From NCBI GenBank assembly GCA_023396555.1, contig JAEWWC010000033.1:1-28330 (forward strand): a stretch of 28,330 nt of DNA, given 5' to 3'. This DNA comes from Bacillota bacterium. GTDB taxonomy: Bacteria > Bacillota > Clostridia > Christensenellales > SZUA-584. The position numbers and the translations under genes were made by a program. The notes under the pieces were generated by a model, which was not told where the DNA came from, did not search any database, and saw only the letters and a program-made list of their open reading frames with translations. Positions 7,259-15,190 of this stretch are shown piece after piece. Positions within the stretch are counted from its first letter, which is position 1. Every line of letters starts with the position of its first letter.

Positions 7259-8248
7259 ATGAACCAGATGGATAACAACAGTATTTCACATATGAGCCTG
7301 CACCCGCTGGCCGCCAGGCGGCTGTCCGATACCACTAAGACGCGGCCGATGATGGAGAGCATCACGCCGCGCTGGTTTCTGGACTTTTTGCCGTGGGTAC
7401 CGGTACAGGCCGGAACCTACCGCGTGAACCGCGTGAAACGGCTGCTGGAGCAGGATGAGCCCGCCAATGAATACGGAGAGAAGCTGATCGAGTCCAAGCA
7501 CACACCCATCAGCGAGGACCGGATTGCCGAGACGTATCCGGATTACGAATTACATCCCGATGAATACATGCTGAGCATGGTGCAGACGACGCTGCGCCTC
7601 AACACCAATGTGACGGACATATTCAACTGCCCTTTGAGCCAGAAAGACGAGCAGATGCGCCTCGTGAAGGAGGCCATGCGCGAGCGTCAGGAATGGGAGA
7701 TGATCAACAACCCGGAGTTTGGCCTCGTGAACGCGGTATCGCCCGACATGCGTGTGACCACGCGCCGGGGCGCGCCCACTCCGGACGACATGGATGAGCT
7801 GCTGTCGCTGGTGTGGAAGAAGCCGGCGTTCTTTCTTGCGCATCCGCGGGCCATCGCGGCGTTCGGTCGCGAGTGCACGCAGCGCGGCGTGCCGCCGGTG
7901 GCGGTGCACATCATGGGGTCGCCCTTCCTCACATGGCGCGGCGTGCCGCTGGTGCCGTGCGACAAGCTGATGGTGAACAACCAGACGTGCTCGCGCCACT
8001 GTGGCGGGCAGACCAGCATTCTTTTGATGCGTGTGGGTGAGGGACAACAGGGCGTTATCGGGCTGCACCAGCCAGGGGTACCCGACGAAACGGACATTCC
8101 CAGCATGTCCATGCGACTGGCGAACATCGACAACCGGGGCATCGCCTCGTACATTTTAAGCCTGTATTTCTCTGTGGCGGTGCTTTCGGGCGACGCGCTG
8201 GGCAAGCTCGAGAATGTCGAGGTGGGCAGCTATTATGACTACAAGTGA
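7259..8248 (+). CDS. Family 2A encapsulin shell protein (SrpI-like, HK97 fold)
   Basis: 329 residues. The sequence resembles the SrpI-type family 2A encapsulins, which assemble into icosahedral protein nanocompartments in the cytoplasm. Recognisable stretches are PRWFLDFLPWV (37-47) with GTYRVNR, MRVTTRRGAPTPDD (164-177), KPAFFLAHPRAIAAFGREC (188-206), GSPFLTWRGVPLVPCDKL (220-237) and LLMRVGE near 255-261. The N-terminal arm of about 30 residues is longer than in family 1 shells, as usual in family 2. The ATG at 7259 is preceded by AGGTGA; the frame is open further upstream but would run into the ABC-F gene. The next gene encodes a cysteine desulfurase, the known cargo of this family. A C-x3-C motif (CSRHC, 244-248) lies before the conserved LLMRVGE; whether other family members have it was not checked. 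Confidence 0.92.
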   Translation: MNQMDNNSISHMSLHPLAARRLSDTTKTRPMMESITPRWFLDFLPWVPVQAGTYRVNRVKRLLEQDEPANEYGEKLIESKHTPISEDRIAETYPDYELHPDEYMLSMVQTTLRLNTNVTDIFNCPLSQKDEQMRLVKEAMRERQEWEMINNPEFGLVNAVSPDMRVTTRRGAPTPDDMDELLSLVWKKPAFFLAHPRAIAAFGRECTQRGVPPVAVHIMGSPFLTWRGVPLVPCDKLMVNNQTCSRHCGGQTSILLMRVGEGQQGVIGLHQPGVPDETDIPSMSMRLANIDNRGIASYILSLYFSVAVLSGDALGKLENVEVGSYYDYK

Positions 8249-9602
8249 GTATCGAGACTACCCGGAAGGCACGCCCATGCGCGACATACTGTCCCGCGTG
8301 TACTGGGGGCGCGTGGCGCAGGCGCCGTGCGGCATCCCCATAGCAGCGGAGGCCGCGCCCGAGCGTGCTCCCAGATACTACTTTGAAAAGAGGGAAGCGC
8401 CCACGGATGTACGGGGCGACTTTCCGATACTCAAACGGCGGGTGAACGGACATCTGCTGGTGTGGCTGGACAACGCCGCCACCACGCAGAAGCCCCAGTG
8501 CGTGATGGACGCGCTGGCAGACTATTACGGCAATTACAATGCCAATGTGCATCGGGGTGCGCACACGCTGTCGCGCGAGGCCACCGCGGCGTTTGAGGAC
8601 GCGCGCGGCAAGATAGGCGCGTTGATTGGCGCAACGGACCGCGCTGAGGTCGTGTTCGTGCGCGGGGCGACGGAGGGCATCAACCTCGTGGCGGCGAGTT
8701 GGGGCGGAATGAACGTCCGGGAGGGCGACGAGATCATACTGACGGAGATGGAACACCACTCCAACATCGTGCCGTGGCAGCTGCTGGCGCAGCGTACCGG
8801 CGCGGTGCTCCGGGTTGCGCCCATCACGGACAGCGGCGACGTGGACATAGCCGCCTATGAGCGGCTGTTCACGCCCCGTACAAGGCTCGCGGCTTTCAGC
8901 CACGTGTCCAACGTGCTGGGTACCGTGAACCCGGTGCATGAGATGTGCGGCATCGCACACCGGCACAGCGCGCTGGCGCTTGTGGATGGGGCGCAGTCCG
9001 CAGCGCACCTGCCGGTGAACGTGAAGGAGATGGACGCGGACTTCTTTGTGCTGTCCGGCCACAAGATGTACGGCCCCACGGGCATCGGCGTGCTGTACGG
9101 AAAGAAGGCGCTGCTGGATGCGATGCCGCCGTATCAGGGCGGCGGGGGAATGATTGAAAGCGTGACGTTCGAGTCCACACGCTTCCACCAGACGCCGGAG
9201 AAGTTTGAAGCGGGGACCGGCAACATTGCGGACGCGGTAGCGCTGGGGGCGGCGGCGGACTATTTGAGCCGCGTCGGGCTCACGCGTATCCGCGCACACG
9301 AACAGGCGCTGACACAGCGGATGACGGAAGGGCTGGCGCGCCTGCGCGGCGTACGGCTTATTGGCATGCCGCGGGAGAAGGCGGGCGTCGTCACGTTTCT
9401 GGTGGACGGCGTGAAGCCGGAACAGATCGCACAGAAGCTGGATGCGCAAGGCATCGCCATCAGGGCGGGGCACCACTGCGCGCAGCCTGCACTGCATCAC
9501 TACGGCCTTGGCAGCGCCGCGCGCGCGTCGCTAGGCGTGTACAACACGCCGGACGATGTGGATGCGCTGGTGAAAGCTGTGGCCGGTTTAGCCGGCAAAT
9601 AG
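8235..9602 (+). CDS. SufS-like cysteine desulfurase with N-terminal extension, probable encapsulin cargo
   Basis: 455 residues. From about residue 59 it is a class V aminotransferase-fold, PLP-dependent cysteine desulfurase of the SufS/Csd type: DFPIL...WLDNAATTQKP (62-87), EMEHHSN (171-177), PLP lysine K277 in SGHKMYGPTG and catalytic C415 in RAGHHCAQP. It removes sulfur from cysteine as a persulfide. Residues 1-58 are an extra, low-complexity, Pro/Ala/Arg-containing segment absent from ordinary SufS, the place where family 2A cargo carries its shell-targeting region. The ATG at 8235 lies inside the end of the shell gene (14-nt overlap, AGGTGG upstream), implying translational coupling. No sufU, sufB or iscU neighbour exists, which argues for a dedicated compartment role rather than general Fe-S assembly. 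Confidence 0.93.
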   Translation: MTTSEYRDYPEGTPMRDILSRVYWGRVAQAPCGIPIAAEAAPERAPRYYFEKREAPTDVRGDFPILKRRVNGHLLVWLDNAATTQKPQCVMDALADYYGNYNANVHRGAHTLSREATAAFEDARGKIGALIGATDRAEVVFVRGATEGINLVAASWGGMNVREGDEIILTEMEHHSNIVPWQLLAQRTGAVLRVAPITDSGDVDIAAYERLFTPRTRLAAFSHVSNVLGTVNPVHEMCGIAHRHSALALVDGAQSAAHLPVNVKEMDADFFVLSGHKMYGPTGIGVLYGKKALLDAMPPYQGGGGMIESVTFESTRFHQTPEKFEAGTGNIADAVALGAAADYLSRVGLTRIRAHEQALTQRMTEGLARLRGVRLIGMPREKAGVVTFLVDGVKPEQIAQKLDAQGIAIRAGHHCAQPALHHYGLGSAARASLGVYNTPDDVDALVKAVAGLAGK

Positions 9603-9712
9603 ACCGGCGGCCAATGGGCACCCTGCGGAATAAGATGCTTCCGGGGTGTCAGGGTATGCGTAAGGCCAATGAATTTGCGGCATATCCAAAGAGGGGGGTA
9701 AGGGGTCCGGGG

Positions 9713-9745
9713 CAAAAGGGGCGTTTCTAATGAGCGCCTCTTTTG
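9713..9745 (+). terminator. Probable terminator of the encapsulin/desulfurase operon
   Basis: CAAAAGGGGCG (9713-9723) pairs with CGCCTCTTTTG (9735-9745) with one G-T pair and an 11-nt loop. The T run is inside the stem, so termination may be moderate. It begins about 110 bases after the desulfurase stop. Confidence 0.55.
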
Positions 9746-9826
9746 GCGTTGATGAGCTTTGTCAGCCGTGTTTTGAGAATGTTCCATATTATATCATGAA
9801 ATGGCAATATTCGAGGTTTTTCGCCA

Positions 9827-9856
9827 TTGACAGTCAATAAGGCCTGCGAATATAAT
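9827..9856 (+). promoter_or_regulatory. Sigma-A promoter of the kinase/regulator operon
   Basis: Perfect -35 TTGACA (9827-9832), 18-bp spacer, perfect -10 TATAAT (9851-9856), 85 bp before the kinase ATG. Confidence 0.85.
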
Positions 9857-9941
9857 TTATTAATGCAGAATTAGACAAAAATATAACAAATACATTATCA
9901 ATATTAAAAGTAAAAAACAAACCGATAAAGAAGCAGATTAG

Positions 9942-12260
9942 ATGATACGTTTACAACAGGATTACGAGCATATTAATTTCGGACAGGATGTAATCGCGAA
10001 AGAAGTCCCGCAGAAAAACGATCTCCAAATCCGTTTATTCCAATACCTCTTAATATCAATATCTTTGATCGGTTTAATATACCTCAGTTTCATTAACTAT
10101 CTTCTGTTTCATACCATAATCGAATTATTCTCTGTTATCATTGCCTTTATTACATTTGTCATCGCAATCAACACCACAAAGTATTCAGGTTTTCAGTACG
10201 GACATCTTGTATTTTTGGGGATTGCGCTTGGCATTATTGGCGCCTTTGACTTGCTGCATACGGTTGCGTATAAGGGCATGGGCGTTTTTCCGGGCGGCAC
10301 GGCCAATCCCGCGACAGAATTATGGATTGCTTCCAGGTATCTGGAAAGCATAGCCTTGTTTATCACCTGTGTTATTTACTACAGGAAAAATGTCAAAACA
10401 AAGGCAGTGATGTCCATTTACATATTCGTTTCAATGATGACCCTCGCTTCCATTCTGATTTTTGACATATTTCCCGACTGCTATATTGAAGGTTACGGAC
10501 TGACCGGCTTTAAAAAGATAAGCGAAGTTATCATTTCGGCCATACTTTTCGCAGCAGCTGTGATACTTCATATTCGAATGATAGCCGAAAGTGACAGAAG
10601 GGCGATCAGGCTGATCATATGGTCTTTAATCTTTACTATTTGTTCTGAAGTGACGTTTATATTCTATATTGATGTTTTTGGAATATTGAATATGCTGGGC
10701 CATGTTTTTAAAGTCATCTCTTTTTATCTGATATACAAAGCCATAGTCAAAGTCAACTTGGAAAGCCCGTTTGTTAAACTGCGCCAAAGTGAAAAGCAGT
10801 ACTCGTATCTGTGTGCAAGCCTGCCCGAATCCGTGCTGATCTATGCGGATAAAAGAATTGCCTATGCGAACAAGGCCGCGTCAGTACTTTTCGGCAGCGA
10901 CAGCATAGACGACTATGCGGCAGACATTTTTGATGATATACCCGAACCGCTGTATGAAAATGGTCCGGCAACAGAGAAAAGGCTTGTTCGTCGTGACGGG
11001 TCCGCCGCCTATGTTGAGGTCAAGTATATACCGTATAATTACATGGGGGAACAGGCGGTGCTCGCCGTGCTTAACGATATTTCGGACCGGAAACGCGCAG
11101 AAGAGGAAGCGCGGCGCGCCTCCGAGTTGCAGCTGGAAGCGGACATGTTGCGCAAGAAAGAGCAGGAATATCTTGAAATATTGGATGGTTCAACGGAGGC
11201 TTCATGGATTTACGACTTCGAGTGCAATTCTCTAAAATATTCTCATGAATGGAAGAAACGGATAGGAGGAGAAAACGTTCCCGATGATGAGATGGAGCTG
11301 TATGTTATGTCACTTTTGCACCCTGACGACATGGAAAGAGCATGGGATAGAAAAGCATTATATGATTCAAAAAGGACTAAATATAAGAGCGAGTACAGGT
11401 TCAAAATTAATGAAGATAAATACATTTGGGTTTATGATCAGGGAAAGATAGTATACAATGAAAAAGGAGTTCCTGTAAAAGTATATGGCACGTCAATGGA
11501 TATCACGGAAAGAAAAAAAGCCGAGGAAGCGCTTCGAGCAAGTGAAAGCAATGCGCTTGCATTAGTTCAAGAATTAAAGCAAGTTGACAAAAATAAAAAC
11601 GGGTTTCTTAGCGCTTTATCACATGAACTGCGAAACCCGCTTGCGTCTATCGTACTGGGCCTATCCATATTGGAGATGTCTGACAAAGAGGAGCAGAAGA
11701 AGAAAACAGCAGAGACGATCAAACGCCAGGTAGACCAGATGTGCCATCTGGTGGACGACCTGCTGCATCTGACCCGTATCACGCAGAACAGGATAGAGAT
11801 CCGGAAGGAAAATATTGAATTCAGTCAGCTGGCAGCATCCATAGTTGAGGACTTCAGAGCCGCTTTTGAAGAAAAAGGGATTGCCCTGATTAGCCGTATC
11901 AACAGTGATTGTAATATTGATGCGGACCCTGTGCGTGTTAAACAGGCAATCGGCAACCTCTTAAACAATTCTTTGAAATTTACTGACGCAGGCGGTGAAG
12001 TTATGCTTTCGGTGTACCGAAAGGAAAACAGTGTCGTTGTAAGCGTCGAGGATAATGGTATCGGCATTAGAACAGAGTTTCTGCCTAAGGTTTTTGAACC
12101 ATTCACGCAGGCGGATGAATCGCTGGCCAGAACAAACGGGGGACTCGGGCTGGGGCTTTCCATCGTCAAAGGCATTGCGGAGTTGCACGGAGGGAGCGTA
12201 AGCGTATACAGCGAAGGACCGTGCAGAGGATCGGAGTTTCTTATAAGCTTTCCAGCCTGA
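9942..12260 (+). CDS. Sensor histidine kinase with MASE3 membrane domain and two PAS domains
   Basis: 772 residues. About seven membrane segments (30-265) include the MASE3 signature GAFDLLHTVAYKGMGVFPGG (100-119). A PAS domain follows (about 285-385), then a short coiled coil, a second PAS of the fold-3 type (about 405-525), HisKA with phospho-acceptor H561 in SALSHELRNPLASI, and a HATPase domain with NLLNNSLKF, DNGIGI and GGLGLGLS. It should autophosphorylate in response to a membrane or cytoplasmic ligand and pass phosphate to a regulator, probably the receiver protein 27 bases downstream. The ATG has only a weak ribosome site (AAGAAG). The gene is clearly AT-richer than its neighbours, compatible with transfer. 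The ligand is unknown. Confidence 0.92.
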   Translation: MIRLQQDYEHINFGQDVIAKEVPQKNDLQIRLFQYLLISISLIGLIYLSFINYLLFHTIIELFSVIIAFITFVIAINTTKYSGFQYGHLVFLGIALGIIGAFDLLHTVAYKGMGVFPGGTANPATELWIASRYLESIALFITCVIYYRKNVKTKAVMSIYIFVSMMTLASILIFDIFPDCYIEGYGLTGFKKISEVIISAILFAAAVILHIRMIAESDRRAIRLIIWSLIFTICSEVTFIFYIDVFGILNMLGHVFKVISFYLIYKAIVKVNLESPFVKLRQSEKQYSYLCASLPESVLIYADKRIAYANKAASVLFGSDSIDDYAADIFDDIPEPLYENGPATEKRLVRRDGSAAYVEVKYIPYNYMGEQAVLAVLNDISDRKRAEEEARRASELQLEADMLRKKEQEYLEILDGSTEASWIYDFECNSLKYSHEWKKRIGGENVPDDEMELYVMSLLHPDDMERAWDRKALYDSKRTKYKSEYRFKINEDKYIWVYDQGKIVYNEKGVPVKVYGTSMDITERKKAEEALRASESNALALVQELKQVDKNKNGFLSALSHELRNPLASIVLGLSILEMSDKEEQKKKTAETIKRQVDQMCHLVDDLLHLTRITQNRIEIRKENIEFSQLAASIVEDFRAAFEEKGIALISRINSDCNIDADPVRVKQAIGNLLNNSLKFTDAGGEVMLSVYRKENSVVVSVEDNGIGIRTEFLPKVFEPFTQADESLARTNGGLGLGLSIVKGIAELHGGSVSVYSEGPCRGSEFLISFPA

Positions 12261-12287
12261 TAAACAGATCGAAGGAGACGGGACTTC

Positions 12288-12683
12288 ATGCGGACATTAG
12301 GTAATTCAATGAAAGTATTGGTCATTGAGGACAATAGAGATTTTGCGTATTTGCTTTGTTTAGCGCTGAAACAGATGGGGTATGTTGTTGATTCTGCAAA
12401 CAATGGCGCAGACGGTATTGAGAAAGCCAGGAAGATGAAGCCTGATATCATATTCTGTGACATCGGGCTGCCCGGCTTAACTGGTTTTGAGGTTGCCCGG
12501 GCAATCAAAGACGATGCATCAGTCGAAGATGCTTACATGATTGCGCTGACAGGGTATGCCAGCTTCCCGGATAAGAGCCAGACATTGGAGTCGGGATTCA
12601 ATAAGCATCTGTCCAAACCCGTGAGCCTAGCCGATCTGGTAAAGGTGCTCAATGAGGTGCCAGTTTTGTCGTGGGGCTTCTGA
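12288..12683 (+). CDS. Single-domain response regulator (CheY-like receiver)
   Basis: 131 residues, one receiver domain and nothing else. The acidic pair E14/D15 (VIEDN), phospho-acceptor D58 (IFCDIGLPG), T88 (ALTGY) and K110 (LSKPV) are all present. It lies 27 bases after the kinase with AAGGAG upstream and is surely co-transcribed. With no output domain it may shuttle phosphate, act on a partner protein, or touch the flagellar motor; being next to flagellin makes the last possible but unproven. An alternative ATG at 12309 would shorten it by seven residues. Confidence 0.9.
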   Translation: MRTLGNSMKVLVIEDNRDFAYLLCLALKQMGYVVDSANNGADGIEKARKMKPDIIFCDIGLPGLTGFEVARAIKDDASVEDAYMIALTGYASFPDKSQTLESGFNKHLSKPVSLADLVKVLNEVPVLSWGF

Positions 12684-12703
12684 CTTCCAATAATACACAA
12701 TAT

Positions 12704-12728
12704 ATGGAGAAATGTTTCGAAACTCCAT
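12704..12728 (+). other. Inverted repeat after the response regulator
   Basis: ATGGAG (12704-12709) and CTCCAT (12723-12728) with a 13-base loop containing TTTCGAAA. No T run follows, so it is at best a weak terminator or an operator. Confidence 0.3.
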
Positions 12729-12746
12729 GCTAAGTTGCGAAAAATG

Positions 12747-12774
12747 TTAAGCTATTCTCATTAAATGACGATAG
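12747..12774 (+). promoter_or_regulatory. SigD/sigma-28-like promoter of the flagellin operon
   Basis: TTAAG (12747-12751), 15 bases, GACGATAG (12767-12774), close to the flagellar sigma consensus TAAA-N15-GCCGATAT. The predicted start near 12781 gives a 75-nt leader that includes an imperfect hairpin (12781-12805) and the two GGA hairpins. Confidence 0.7.
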
Positions 12775-12816
12775 AATTAAAGGTGGTGTGACAAAACACA
12801 TACCTGAAAATGTAAT

Positions 12817-12851
12817 TGCAAGGATGCAGCTGACAGTATCACGGAGGATAC
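12817..12851 (+). promoter_or_regulatory. Paired GGA-loop hairpins in flagellin 1 leader (CsrA-type sites)
   Basis: Hairpin A: TGCA-AGGA-TGCA (12817-12828). Hairpin B: GTATC-ACGGAG-GATAC (12836-12851), with the ribosome-binding GGAGG in its loop. The two GGA triplets are 21 bases apart. CsrA binds GGA shown in short hairpin loops and in Bacillus blocks hag translation through two such sites, so translational repression by CsrA is inferred. Confidence 0.65.
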
Positions 12852-12857
12852 AATATC

Positions 12858-14273
12858 ATGCGGATCAAAAACAGCATTGTTTCGCTGTTTGCCGAACGCT
12901 TGTACGGTATCCACAATAACCGTATTGCGAAATCGGTAAAACGGCTGTCAACAGGGAAAAAAATAAATTCTGCCGCCGACAATCCGGCGGGATTCACCAT
13001 TGCGGAAAAAATGCGTGCGCGTATACGCGGGATGTCTATCGCGTCTCAAAACAGCGTAAATGCCATTTCACTTGTGCAGACCGCGGAAAACGCGTTGTCT
13101 TCAACGCATAATCTGCTTCAGCGCATGCGTGAGCTGGCTGTTCAGGCTGCTTCTGACACCTACGGTGACATAACAGACAGGCATGCTCTGGATGCTGAAT
13201 ATCAGCAGTTGGTTGCGGAGCTGGGAGATATCGCGACAAAAACCCGTTACAATGGCATGACTCTGTTGGATGGGTCGCTGGATGATGATGTGTTTGGCAC
13301 ATTCTATTATGCCTCGAATTCCATCGCCGATGCGCTGTCCCGGATGGCGCTGCTGGCTGGCATGTCAGTAAAGCCCACTGAAATAATGGAAGCGGGTATA
13401 TACGAAATACTGTTTTCGCCATCAGTTGACGATACGGCAGACGGCTCGAACGCTAAAGCCGCCGTACTGAGCCTGCGCCACGCGGTAACGGCAGAAGTTT
13501 ATACCGCCAGCGCGGGGGAAGACGGCGGAGCAACAGGAGCTGTCTTTAAGCCGGGTGAATATCTGCTGATCAGCGCCTTGGGTGTGGTCAGCGGTGGGCT
13601 GAGGCTGTCTGCGGACGCGGCGGGACGGTTGAGCGTGACGGCGGTGGACGGCTTCACATACAATCTTGATCAAAACGCGGTTCGGGGCATTCTTGTTCAA
13701 GTGGGTCCGGACGCGGGAGATACGATACGAGTTTCCATCAGCAGCGCAACGGCAGACAGTCTGAGTGTCAACGGCACGGGTGTGGGGACATTCGACGATG
13801 CATCGGGCGCTATCGGGTTTCTGGACAGCGCCATCGATATGGTATCCGAAGAGCGCACGAAGCTGGGCATGGTGCAGCGCCGGTTTGAGCACAAAATAAA
13901 CAGCCTTGAGAACGCGACACTGAACCTGTCTGACGCAGAAAGCCGCATAACGGACACGGATGTAGCGGAGGAGATGGTCCGGCTTGCCCGGGCCCGCATT
14001 CTCGCAACGGCCACTTCTGCGATGATGGCGCAGGCCAATGCGTCGGCGGGCAACGTGCTTTATCTGCTGGCGAGCCAGGTGGTGTCCACACGCCAGAACG
14101 CTTCCGCGTATGCCAAACCAGAAGACAGCGTTACCGCTGCGGCAGCGCAGGAGGAGACTCCGGCATCGGGCAGGAAGGAAAGGAGCGGTGCAGCCGGGGA
14201 TACGCAGCGGCAGCCGTTCCAGCCGTATAGCAGCGAACTGTCGGATCAAAATGAACGGGTAAATCTAAGTTAA
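12858..14273 (+). CDS. Flagellin with variable central domain and extended C-terminus
   Basis: 471 residues. The N-terminal D0/D1 helices (1-145) carry RLSTGKKINSAADNPAGFTIAEKM and QTAENALSSTHNLLQRMRELAVQAASDT. A variable insert (about 146-285) follows, then the C-terminal D1/D0 part from ILVQVGPDAGDTIRVSI to QANASAGNVLYLLASQ. Normal flagellins end about here. This one continues for 64 hydrophilic residues (408-471) rich in A, E, S, Q and R. Because the C-terminal D0 helix lines the filament channel, the tail is unexpected; see findings. The start follows GGAGG by 10 bases, with the ribosome site inside a hairpin. It is the first gene of a two-flagellin operon. Confidence 0.9.
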   Translation: MRIKNSIVSLFAERLYGIHNNRIAKSVKRLSTGKKINSAADNPAGFTIAEKMRARIRGMSIASQNSVNAISLVQTAENALSSTHNLLQRMRELAVQAASDTYGDITDRHALDAEYQQLVAELGDIATKTRYNGMTLLDGSLDDDVFGTFYYASNSIADALSRMALLAGMSVKPTEIMEAGIYEILFSPSVDDTADGSNAKAAVLSLRHAVTAEVYTASAGEDGGATGAVFKPGEYLLISALGVVSGGLRLSADAAGRLSVTAVDGFTYNLDQNAVRGILVQVGPDAGDTIRVSISSATADSLSVNGTGVGTFDDASGAIGFLDSAIDMVSEERTKLGMVQRRFEHKINSLENATLNLSDAESRITDTDVAEEMVRLARARILATATSAMMAQANASAGNVLYLLASQVVSTRQNASAYAKPEDSVTAAAAQEETPASGRKERSGAAGDTQRQPFQPYSSELSDQNERVNLS

Positions 14274-14305
14274 ATAGCCCGCTGCCAATGGCGGCCTATC
14301 GAGAA

Positions 14306-14343
14306 CCCGCACGGATGCGGGGTTAAGGTATCATGGAGGATAC
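14306..14343 (+). promoter_or_regulatory. Paired GGA-loop hairpins before flagellin 2 (CsrA-type sites)
   Basis: Hairpin A: CCCGCA-CGGA-TGCGGG (14306-14321). Hairpin B: GTATC-ATGGAG-GATAC (14328-14343), with the ribosome-binding site in the loop. The GGA spacing is 22 bases. Hairpin B matches that of flagellin 1 except for one loop base; hairpin A keeps its shape but has different stem bases, which supports selection on structure. Confidence 0.65.
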
Positions 14344-14346
14344 GGA

Positions 14347-15177
14347 ATGATAATCAACACCAATACGAGCGCGATGTTTGCGTACCGGCAGTATAATATC
14401 TGGAACGCACGGATGGCGAAGGCAGTTCAGCGGCTGTCGTCGGGGCTGCGCATCAATTCGGCGGCGGACGACCCTGCCGGGCTGGCGATATCCGAGAAAA
14501 TGCGTGCGCAGATACGCGGCCTCAATATGGCGGCACGCAACTGCGAGGACGCCATTTCCGTCACGCAGACGGCGGAAGGCGCAATGGGTGAGACACACGC
14601 GATACTTCAGCGCATGCGCGAGCTGGCCGTACAGGCCGCGTCGGACACCAACGACGATGCCGTGGACCGTGCCGCGCTCAACGCCGAATACCAGCAGCTG
14701 CTCGAAGAGCTGGGCGATATCGCGAAACAAACGAACTACAATGGTCGTCCGTTGCTGGACGGTTCGGCAGACGGGGCAAACGGGTTTATCATACAGACGG
14801 GAGCCAATCAGGGCGACAACCTGCGGATCTCCATTGGCAGCGTGACGCCCGACCAGCTGGGCGTCAGCGGCACAGGGATCGCTTCACGGGATGCCGCGTC
14901 CGATGTGCTGGAAACGCTGGACGGCGCGATTAAAACGGTATCTCTGCACCGGGCCAACCTGGGTGCGATAAGCAACCGGCTGGAGCATAAGATCAATAAT
15001 CTGAACTCGCAGGCCGAAAATCTGGCGGCGGCGGAAAGCCGTATACGCGATGCGGATATGGCGGCGGAAATGATGGAATACACAAAGGCACAGATTCAGG
15101 TACAGGTGGCGACGGCGATACTGGCGCAGGCGAATAACCAGCCAAAGAACGTGTTGACGCTGCTGCAGAGCCTATAG
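14347..15177 (+). CDS. Flagellin, short form
   Basis: 276 residues, a minimal flagellin of D0 and D1 only, the common size in Clostridia. N-terminal RLSSGLRINSAADDPAGLAISEKMRAQIRGL (about 29-59) and RMRELAVQAASDTN are textbook, as are the C-terminal segment (ILAQANNQPKNVLTLLQSL) and AESRIRDADMAAEM. Starts with GGAGG seven bases upstream. No promoter is visible in the 73-base gap after flagellin 1, so the two are probably co-transcribed, each with its own translational hairpins. It may be the main filament subunit, with the longer paralogue a minor or specialised one; this is inference. Confidence 0.96.
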   Translation: MIINTNTSAMFAYRQYNIWNARMAKAVQRLSSGLRINSAADDPAGLAISEKMRAQIRGLNMAARNCEDAISVTQTAEGAMGETHAILQRMRELAVQAASDTNDDAVDRAALNAEYQQLLEELGDIAKQTNYNGRPLLDGSADGANGFIIQTGANQGDNLRISIGSVTPDQLGVSGTGIASRDAASDVLETLDGAIKTVSLHRANLGAISNRLEHKINNLNSQAENLAAAESRIRDADMAAEMMEYTKAQIQVQVATAILAQANNQPKNVLTLLQSL

Positions 15178-15190
15178 AGTCAATAGCTGT

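Larger units (their letters stand above)
9603..9941 (+). other. Intergenic region after the encapsulin operon
   Basis: No gene. The first 100 bases are GC-rich and featureless. A terminator-like stem lies at 9713-9745. Composition then shifts sharply to AT-rich, with the kinase promoter at 9827-9856 and an inverted repeat AATGGC (9800-9805) / GCCATT (9823-9828) whose right arm touches the -35. Confidence 0.5.

Noticed and set aside
8055..9500. Long open frame opposite the desulfurase (481 codons)
   Set aside because: Antisense shadow; Arg/His/Ala-rich and without motifs.
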